A DNA stretch of 64,000 nt from contig NZ_FOOC01000008.1 of the NCBI RefSeq assembly GCF_900113085.1, forward strand, positions 1 to 64,000, given 5' to 3'. Within the stretch, counting starts at the first letter, position 1. Every line of letters begins with the position of its first letter. Origin of the DNA: Fontimonas thermophila. Its GTDB lineage: Bacteria; Pseudomonadota; Gammaproteobacteria; Nevskiales; Nevskiaceae. The translations under genes and the position numbers were made by a program. Under the pieces are notes generated by a model. That model had not been told where the DNA came from. It did no database searches and saw only the letters and a program-made list of their open reading frames with translations. This document shows, piece by piece, positions 56,429 through 64,000 of the stretch.

Positions 56429-57444
56429 TCAGCCTGCGTCGTCTCGCCGCGATGGTGCAGGCGCGCACGCTCGAGTTCGTGCGCGATGTCTCGGCGCTCG
56501 GCTGGAATCTGCTGCTGCCGGTGTTCATGGTCGCCGGCATGGGCTTCATTTTCTCCGGGCCCGGCCGTCCGCTGTTCACCGTCGGCGTCGTCGGCGCTGG
56601 CTCGCTATCTGCTGCGGATCATGCGTTTCTCGGTACACCGCAGGTGCGTTTCTACGCCGAGGACGATGTCGCATCGGGTCTGCCCAAGGTGCAGCGCCAT
56701 CGCATCGACATGCTGCTCGACGTGTCGGCTCAGCCGGTGCGTTACTGGATCAATGCGCAGTCCTCGAAAGGACGGCTGCTGGAGAAACTGCTCAAGGCCG
56801 ACGATCCGACGGCGCAGGCACAGACTGTCAGCGGCCCGCAGATCCGTTATGTCGACTGGCTCGCCCCCGGCATTCTCGGCATGAACATGATGTTCTCGTC
56901 GCTGTTCGGCGTCGGTTACGTGATCGTGCGCTACCGCAAATCCGGTTATCTCAAACGGCTGAACGCGACACCGCTGCGCGCCGCCGAATTCATCATCGCG
57001 CAGCTATTGTCGCGGCTGGTGCTGATCGTCGGCATCACCGTCGCCGTTTTCGTGGTCTGCGACCTGTTCCTGGATTTCCGCATGGAAGGCAGCTACGGGG
57101 ATCTGCTGCTGGTGACGGTGCTGGGCGCGATGTCGATGATCGCGATGGGTTTGATCGTCTCGGCGCGCTTCACCAGCGAGGAACTCGCCGGCGGGCTGCT
57201 CAACGTCTTGTCGTGGCCGATGATGATCATCTCCGGGGTATTCTTTTCGATCGAAGGTGCGCCGGAGGTGGTGGTGTGGCTCGCCCAGCTGTTTCCGCTG
57301 ACGCACATTCTCGAGGCCGCGCGTGCGATCATGCTCGACGGTGCTGGCCTGACCGATCTGGCACGTCCGCTGCTGGTGCTCGGCGGCATGACCATCGGTT
57401 TTCTCCTGCTGGGTTCGATCCTGTTCCGCTGGACTCCCGAGTGA
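56425..57444 (+). CDS. ABC-2 type exporter, permease
   Basis: A 339-residue membrane protein. TM1 is near 25-45, a roughly 130-residue extracytoplasmic segment follows (for example YAEDDVASGLPKVQRHRID), then five C-terminal helices with the ABC-2 signature (SGVFFSIEGAPEVVVWLAQLFPLTHILEAAR). It pairs with the ATPase encoded just upstream. The layout resembles YhhJ/LinK-type permeases. Confidence 0.9.
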   Translation: MISLRRLAAMVQARTLEFVRDVSALGWNLLLPVFMVAGMGFIFSGPGRPLFTVGVVGAGSLSAADHAFLGTPQVRFYAEDDVASGLPKVQRHRIDMLLDVSAQPVRYWINAQSSKGRLLEKLLKADDPTAQAQTVSGPQIRYVDWLAPGILGMNMMFSSLFGVGYVIVRYRKSGYLKRLNATPLRAAEFIIAQLLSRLVLIVGITVAVFVVCDLFLDFRMEGSYGDLLLVTVLGAMSMIAMGLIVSARFTSEELAGGLLNVLSWPMMIISGVFFSIEGAPEVVVWLAQLFPLTHILEAARAIMLDGAGLTDLARPLLVLGGMTIGFLLLGSILFRWTPE

Positions 57445-57460
57445 AGCGCTGATTCCGCCC

Positions 57461-58426
57461 ATGACTGCCGACCCTACCCCGCTGCCTGCGACGATCGACT
57501 ATCCCCACGGCATCGTCTGTATCGATACCTTGCAGGAACGCTGCGGCCTTGCGTGTTGCTACCTCGTCGGCCGCGACGGCGAATACGCCTTTATCGAGGC
57601 CGGTACTTCACCGGGCGTTCCGCGGCTGCTCGCGCTGCTCGATGCGCGCGGCATCCCGCGCAGCGCCGTGCGGTATGTGATACCGACCCATGTGCATCTG
57701 GACCACGCCGGTGGCGCGGGTCTGCTGTTGCGTGAATTACCCGATGCCCGTCTGGTCGTGCATCCGCGAGGGGCACGACACCTGGTCGATCCTTCCAAGC
57801 TGATCGCCGGTGCCAATGCGGTCTATGGCGTGGATGCGGTGCGGCGCATGTACGGGGAAATCGTGCCGGTGGCACAGGCACGCGTCATCGTCGCTGACGA
57901 TGGGCTGCGTCTGCCGCTCGGCACCTCGGAGCTGTTATTCATCGATACGCCCGGCCATGCGCGCCATCATTTCTGTGTCTGGGATGCCGTTTCCCGCGGT
58001 TTTTTCACCGGCGATAGCTTCGGTCTGTCTTACCGCGAGTTCGATGGACCCCATGGGGTGTTTCTGATACCGACGACGACGCCGGTGCAGTTCGAGCCGG
58101 AAGCCTGGTCGCAGACGATCGAGCGCTTGCTGTCCTTTGCGCCGCAGTGGATGTACTTGACCCATTTCGGCCGCATCGGCGATGTCGCGCGCCTGGCGGA
58201 CGAGCTGCGCGCGGCGCTTGCGCGCTACTGCGCGCTGGCGCGGCGTTATGCGCAGGCTCCGGACCGGCACGCCAAGCTCGTCAATGCGCTCACCGCCGAC
58301 GCGCTCGCACGGCTCGAAGAGCTGCGCTGCCCGCTCGCTGCCGACCGCGCACGCGCCCTGCTCGCGTTCGACATGGAGCTCAATGCGCAGGGGCTCGAGG
58401 TCTGGCTCGAGCGCGGTATGGGGTGA
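57461..58426 (+). CDS. Metallo-beta-lactamase-fold hydrolase
   Basis: A 321-residue MBL-fold protein with the binuclear-metal motif THVHLDHAGG (HxHxDH) near residue 72, a downstream His in IDTPGHARHHF and the acidic ligand in FFTGDSFGLSYREFDG. A roughly 100-residue helical C-terminal part follows. It is cytoplasmic, with no signal peptide. The substrate is unknown. It sits 17 bases after the permease gene, so it may be co-transcribed, and is convergent with the hydrolase at 58456. Confidence 0.85.
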   Translation: MTADPTPLPATIDYPHGIVCIDTLQERCGLACCYLVGRDGEYAFIEAGTSPGVPRLLALLDARGIPRSAVRYVIPTHVHLDHAGGAGLLLRELPDARLVVHPRGARHLVDPSKLIAGANAVYGVDAVRRMYGEIVPVAQARVIVADDGLRLPLGTSELLFIDTPGHARHHFCVWDAVSRGFFTGDSFGLSYREFDGPHGVFLIPTTTPVQFEPEAWSQTIERLLSFAPQWMYLTHFGRIGDVARLADELRAALARYCALARRYAQAPDRHAKLVNALTADALARLEELRCPLAADRARALLAFDMELNAQGLEVWLERGMG

Positions 58427-58455
58427 TGCGGCCTTGCGGGCGGGATGACCGGTCG

Positions 58456-60246
58456 TCAGATCCCGTCCCGGACGATCTCGTCGGGTTGGAGCAGGGGTAG
58501 GGCCACCGTTCCGCTCACCTCGAGGGGCGCGAGCAGCAGGTCGCGCGACCAACTGATCGGGTATTGCGCATGGAAGCCGTAGATCAGCAGCGCCAGCTCG
58601 TCGTTCTCCGCCAGACGCTCGGCAATGCCGTTCATCTCGATCGTGTGTGCACCAAAGCCGCGCAGCGGGGTGATCTGGTCATCGATGATGTCCCAGCGCT
58701 CGGTTCCGGCCTTGCGATGGCCGATGGCGAAAAACAGGATCGGATCACAGGCGGTGTGCAGCGGCGGTAGCGGGCACTCGTCCAGGCCGAGCCCGCCGAC
58801 GGGAGAGATCTCCACCGCCAGCAGCGGGATGCCGGCGACGATGGCTCCACCGGAAGGCGCGGTGTAGAGCGGCTGCGTCGCGAGCAGCGCCTCGCGTATC
58901 GCGTTGCCGAGCACCGAGCCGGCGGCGCCGAGCACTCCCGATAGCTGGGGTGTGCTCGCATCGATGGTGAACACGGTGCCCCCACGCTTGACCTCCCGCA
59001 CGGCGATTGCATCCTCTTCGGCCAGACTTATGCACACGTGACTGCCGGTCGAGAGCGCCGCATCGACCGCGCCCCGCTGGCCGCGCAGTTTTTCCTCGAA
59101 CCAGGCAAACTGGACATCGTCGAGATCGAGGCTGCCGCAACGACGTGTGCCGCCGGTGTCCTGAAAATTCGGGAAAGAGATCGCGGCGTAGAACGGATCG
59201 AGTGCGTCCTCGGCGCCGGGGATCGACGTCAGACTGACGGGCAGGATATGACCGGACTGATGCGTGAGCAGACGCACGTCGCCGCCGGCACGTTTGAGGC
59301 ACTCATAGTTGGCAAGTGCTTCGTTGAAATTGAACAGCGTGTCCCGGAAGCCCTGCGTCAGCAGCACGTCGGCCGGTGGCAGCGGCGTCGGCGGCACGGC
59401 GCGTGGATCGGGAACCGCGCCGGGGAATGCGAAGTTTTGTTCGCCGGCCGGCACGCCGTCGCAGAAGTAGCGCAGGCTGTGATAGCGGAAGAAGTTGAAG
59501 CCGGGTTCCGGGAATTCGTTGGTCGATGCCCCCTCGACCAGCGTTTCACGGATCACGGGGTCGGTGTCGAGCTCCGAGCCCGCCTCGCCGCCGGCTGACA
59601 GCGCCAGCGCGTAGCCGGATTTGATGACACCGTGGGCGTTGAGCGAATAGGTGAGGTCGTGCCAGGTGATGTCCGGCGCCATCACGCGCAGGCGGTGCTT
59701 GGGATCGGCGCCATGCAGCAGGAACTGGTACCCCCCGCCGTAGGAGCCGCCGTAGGCACCGACGTACATTTCGCCATTGCCGCGACGGCGCAGGCCCGGC
59801 AGGTTCTCCGCCCAGTCGAGGACGGCGATCAGGTCGTGACCCTCGAAGTCCGGCGACAGCACGCGCACGGTGCCGCTCGATTCGCCAAAGCCGCGCTGAT
59901 CGATCGAGATCACGTAATAACCGGCATCGCGCAGACGCTGCGCGAACGGGCTGGGTTCGGTCATGCGGCTGCCACCATAGCCGTGGCCATGCAGCACCAG
60001 GGGGTAGGTCTTGCCGGCTTCGAGTCGGGTCGGCTCGAAGACCTGGAAGACGACGGTGTCGCCGGTCTGGGCGACGCTGATTTCCTGACGGTAGATCGTC
60101 CCGTCCCGGGTTTCGGTGACGGCGACACGGGGCGGGGTTTCATCCGCCGGCAGGGCGGCGCCACCACCGTTGCGGGAGCCGGAACCGCCGTCGCAGGCGG
60201 ACAGCAAAACAACGCACGTCACCAAACAGACACGTATCCGCTGCAT
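58456..60246 (-). CDS. Exported alpha/beta-hydrolase lipoprotein
   Basis: A 596-residue protein with a lipoprotein signal (LVTCVVLLSAC, Cys near 18) and a Gly/Ser-rich spacer. An alpha/beta hydrolase then follows: LVLHGHGYGGSRM (oxyanion region), ISIDQRGFGESSG, and the nucleophile elbow GAYGGSYGGGYQF. The C-terminal about 200 residues may be a jelly-roll-like domain, as in CocE/X-Pro dipeptidyl-peptidase-type enzymes. It probably cleaves peptides or esters in the periplasm or at the cell surface. ATG 60246 follows GGAGGA. Confidence 0.8.
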   Translation of the reverse strand: MQRIRVCLVTCVVLLSACDGGSGSRNGGGAALPADETPPRVAVTETRDGTIYRQEISVAQTGDTVVFQVFEPTRLEAGKTYPLVLHGHGYGGSRMTEPSPFAQRLRDAGYYVISIDQRGFGESSGTVRVLSPDFEGHDLIAVLDWAENLPGLRRRGNGEMYVGAYGGSYGGGYQFLLHGADPKHRLRVMAPDITWHDLTYSLNAHGVIKSGYALALSAGGEAGSELDTDPVIRETLVEGASTNEFPEPGFNFFRYHSLRYFCDGVPAGEQNFAFPGAVPDPRAVPPTPLPPADVLLTQGFRDTLFNFNEALANYECLKRAGGDVRLLTHQSGHILPVSLTSIPGAEDALDPFYAAISFPNFQDTGGTRRCGSLDLDDVQFAWFEEKLRGQRGAVDAALSTGSHVCISLAEEDAIAVREVKRGGTVFTIDASTPQLSGVLGAAGSVLGNAIREALLATQPLYTAPSGGAIVAGIPLLAVEISPVGGLGLDECPLPPLHTACDPILFFAIGHRKAGTERWDIIDDQITPLRGFGAHTIEMNGIAERLAENDELALLIYGFHAQYPISWSRDLLLAPLEVSGTVALPLLQPDEIVRDGI

Positions 60247-60319
60247 CGCGGTTTTTCCTCCATCGTTGTATCCGGACCGCTGGCACGCCGCACGACGGGC
60301 CGCGGTCCGATCCGGCAGC

Positions 60320-60349
60320 AGACTAAACTGGCCCGGTACCGTCCGTCAA
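60320..60349 (-). promoter_or_regulatory. Possible promoter of the alpha/beta-hydrolase gene
   Basis: On the minus strand TTGACG (complement of 60344-60349), an 18-base spacer and TAGTCT (complement of 60320-60325) form a plausible sigma-70 promoter with a strong -35 and a weak -10. The leader would be about 70 bases. Confidence 0.45.
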
Positions 60350-60415
60350 GGAATAGTAACAATCGCTCTGCTGCCATGGGTATGGCGTGTCCAGTCACTG
60401 CAGCGGTGAACCGTT

Positions 60416-62119
<1,704 letters not shown>

Positions 62120-62153
62120 CGGCGGATCTCCGGGCATCGGCGCGAATGTGTTG

Positions 62154-64000
62154 TCATGGCCCGAGCCAACGCTTGAGCCAGGCCTGCACGGCTTCGTGCC
62201 ACTGCACGCTGTTCTGCGGTTTGAGCACCCAGTGGTTTTCGTCGGGGAAGATCAAGAACTCGCTGGGGATGCCGCGGCGCTGCAAGGCGGTGAAGGTGGC
62301 GATGCCCTGTTCTGGCGGCACGCGGTAGTCCTTCTCGCCGTGAATCACGAGCATCGGCGTTTTCCACTGCGTGACGTGTGCGGCGGGATTGTGTTTTTCG
62401 TAGTTGGCTGGATTGAGGAAGTAAGGTCCGCCGTGCTCCCATTCGTCGAACCACAGTTCTTCGGTGGTGTAGTACATGCTGCGGTTGTCGAAGATGCCGG
62501 CATGGCTGACCAGCGCCTTGAAGGCATCGGGCCACTGGCCGGCGATCCAGTTGATCATGTAACCGCCGTAGCTCGCGCCGAGGGCGGCGGCGCGATCGCC
62601 GTCGAGAAAGTCGTAGGTCTTCAGGGCATGGGCCCAGCCTTTCTGCAGATCGACCAGCGGTTTGCCGCCCCAGTCGCCGGAGATCGAGTCGGTGAAGGCC
62701 TGGCCGTAGCCGGTGGAGCCGTGGAAGTCAATGAAGACCACGGCGTATCCCCAGCCCGAGAACACCGCCGGATTCCAGCGGTAATGCCAGCTATCCCCCA
62801 TGCTGCCCTGTGGACCGCCGTGGATGATGAAGGCGACCGGATAGCGCTTGCCCTTGCGGTAGTTCCACGGCTTCATCACATAGCCGTAGACGGGCTCGTC
62901 GTTCCAGCCGGCGAACCGGAACTGTTCGTACTCACCGAAGCGCACCTGCGCCAGCGCCTCGGCATTGTGCCGGGTCAGCCGCTGCGCCGGGCTTGCATCG
63001 TGCGCCAGCCAGTACAGATCAGCCGGCTGGGTCAGGGTATCGAAGGCATAGACGATGCCGTCGGCGCCGACGGAGAAACCACCGACATGACCATCCCCGG
63101 TCAGGGCGGTGGCACGGCCGCTGGCGATGTCGATCGCAAACAGCCGGTGACTGCCGAGGTCGTCCGCCATCGTGTACAGCGTGCGGCCGTCGTGGGAGAA
63201 ACGAAGGCCGTCCGCGGAGCGGTCCCAATCCGGTGCCACCTCGCGGGTATCGCCGGTCTTGAGATCGCGCAGCATGATCGCGAGGCGGTCGGCCTCGAAG
63301 CCGGGGCGTTTCATCGCACGCCAGGCGAGATAGCGCCCGTCCGGCGAGAACACCGGGCCGATGTCCATGGCCGCGTTCGTCGGGGTCAGGTTCTTGGGTG
63401 CGGCCGAGCCATCCGCAGGAACCCACCACAGATCGAGATTCGTGCTCCAGGCCTCGGTCGTTCCGGCGATGCGTGCGGTGAACACCAGATGCTTGCCATC
63501 GGGCGAGAAGGCGTATTCGCTGGCATCGCCAAAAGGTTTGGATGGGGTATCGCCGTCGATGCCGCGGCTGACGTGGACCGGATCGACGGCCTTGCCATCG
63601 GCGCCGAGCCTGAGCGTGAACAGCTGCGAGCGGGTGCCGTCTTTCCAGCTGTCCCAGTGGCGGATGAACAGCTTGTCGAAGTGCATGCCGCTGCGCTTGC
63701 GCGCGTTGCGCTCGTCCAGCCGTTTCTTGCTGCAGGCCAGATCGGGGCAGTCGGGGAAGACATCGATCGAGACGGCGATGCGCTGGCCGTCGGGGGACAG
63801 CGCGTAGGTGTTCACCGGCAGGGCAAGCTCGGTGACCGGCTGGGCATCGCCGCCGCTGGTCAGATCGAGCCGCCAGACCTGGCTGCTGCCGCTGCGCGTC
63901 GACAGAAAGTAGAGCCAGCGCCCGTCCGCCGACCAGCGCGGATCGCTGTGATTGCCGGGAGCCCGGGTCAGCGGGCGCGGTTCACCGCCAACGCTCGGCA
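62154..64000 (-). CDS. S9 prolyl-oligopeptidase family peptidase, 5' end outside the window
   Basis: The frame is open from the stop at 62154 through the window edge, giving more than 610 residues. The visible N-terminal part is a WD40-like/beta-propeller (repeats such as [10 protein letters not shown] and [10 protein letters not shown]). The C-terminal alpha/beta hydrolase has the nucleophile elbow [24 protein letters not shown] with the Asp, and DENHWVL with the His. It is a dipeptidyl- or acyl-aminoacyl-peptidase-type enzyme. The signal peptide cannot be judged because the start lies beyond 64000. It forms a peptidase run with the next two genes. Confidence 0.9.
   Translation of the reverse strand, partial: PSVGGEPRPLTRAPGNHSDPRWSADGRWLYFLSTRSGSSQVWRLDLTSGGDAQPVTELALPVNTYALSPDGQRIAVSIDVFPDCPDLACSKKRLDERNARKRSGMHFDKLFIRHWDSWKDGTRSQLFTLRLGADGKAVDPVHVSRGIDGDTPSKPFGDASEYAFSPDGKHLVFTARIAGTTEAWSTNLDLWWVPADGSAAPKNLTPTNAAMDIGPVFSPDGRYLAWRAMKRPGFEADRLAIMLRDLKTGDTREVAPDWDRSADGLRFSHDGRTLYTMADDLGSHRLFAIDIASGRATALTGDGHVGGFSVGADGIVYAFDTLTQPADLYWLAHDASPAQRLTRHNAEALAQVRFGEYEQFRFAGWNDEPVYGYVMKPWNYRKGKRYPVAFIIHGGPQGSMGDSWHYRWNPAVFSGWGYAVVFIDFHGSTGYGQAFTDSISGDWGGKPLVDLQKGWAHALKTYDFLDGDRAAALGASYGGYMINWIAGQWPDAFKALVSHAGIFDNRSMYYTTEELWFDEWEHGGPYFLNPANYEKHNPAAHVTQWKTPMLVIHGEKDYRVPPEQGIATFTALQRRGIPSEFLIFPDENHWVLKPQNSVQWHEAVQAWLKRWLGP

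Overview
The window is a GC-rich chromosome segment of a gammaproteobacterium. The strongest clue is gene order: pilF-rodZ-ispG-hisS-yfgM-bamB-der is a typical gammaproteobacterial run, and trmJ-cysE next to cysteine desulfurases, yqgE-ruvX-pyrB with an inactive pyrC', and the Pil-Chp system point the same way. Two DUF1329 proteins and a glutamate-cysteine ligase of the rare Acidithiobacillus type suggest a Nevskiales, Chromatiales or Xanthomonadales-like lineage. That placement is inference. Most genes sit in tight co-directional runs with ATGA or GTGA start/stop overlaps. I saw no rRNA, tRNA, CRISPR array or phage, and no gap between genes longer than about 215 bases.

Layout. 1-365: right end of an IS481-type element abutting the next gene. 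337-7042 (+): a TonB2-type energy-transduction operon (DUF3450, TtpC-like, ExbB, ExbD, a second ExbD-like protein without the membrane Asp, TonB) ending in an 857-residue TPR-DUF1329 fusion. 7070-13054 (-): glycosyltransferase, RmlB, ManC, phosphomannomutase and SuhB. 13171-18763 (+): trmJ, cysE, galE, two tandem cysteine desulfurases, a degenerate IscU-like protein and IscA. 18867-20303 (+): a second DUF1329 protein. 20434-29627 (+): ndk, rlmN, pilF, rodZ, ispG, hisS, yfgM, bamB, der, with a diverged tandem duplication at the rlmN/pilF junction. 29643-33455 (-): SLC13 permease, AmpG-like MFS protein, FAA hydrolase. 33525-37710 (-): pckA, then pilJ and pilH. 37808-45686 (-): gshA, gshB, apbE, NusG-II protein, Gx protein, yqgE, ruvX, pyrB, pyrC'. 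45836-53328 (+): pilG, pilI, a 2023-residue chpA, and a CheW protein. 53367-58426 (+): cation efflux, LuxR regulator, ABC-2 exporter, metallo-hydrolase. 58456-64000 (-): three exported hydrolases (alpha/beta hydrolase, M28, S9).

How the parts work together. The Pil-Chp phosphorelay controlling type IV pili is split in two: receptor PilJ and regulator PilH on one strand, and PilG, PilI, ChpA and the CheW protein 8 kb away on the other. PilF, the PilQ pilotin, lies in the housekeeping run. Nucleotide-sugar genes feed surface polysaccharide. BamB and YfgM serve outer-membrane biogenesis.

The best candidate for something undescribed is the first operon. A DUF1329 domain, usually a stand-alone periplasmic protein of unknown function, is fused to the TPR partner of a TonB2-type system, beside an extra ExbD-like subunit; a second DUF1329 protein lies 12 kb away. 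Other points of interest are the reduced Isc operon with an IscU-like protein missing a ligand Cys, the chimeric mini-ORF between rlmN and pilF, and the ApbE/NusG-II/Gx trio.
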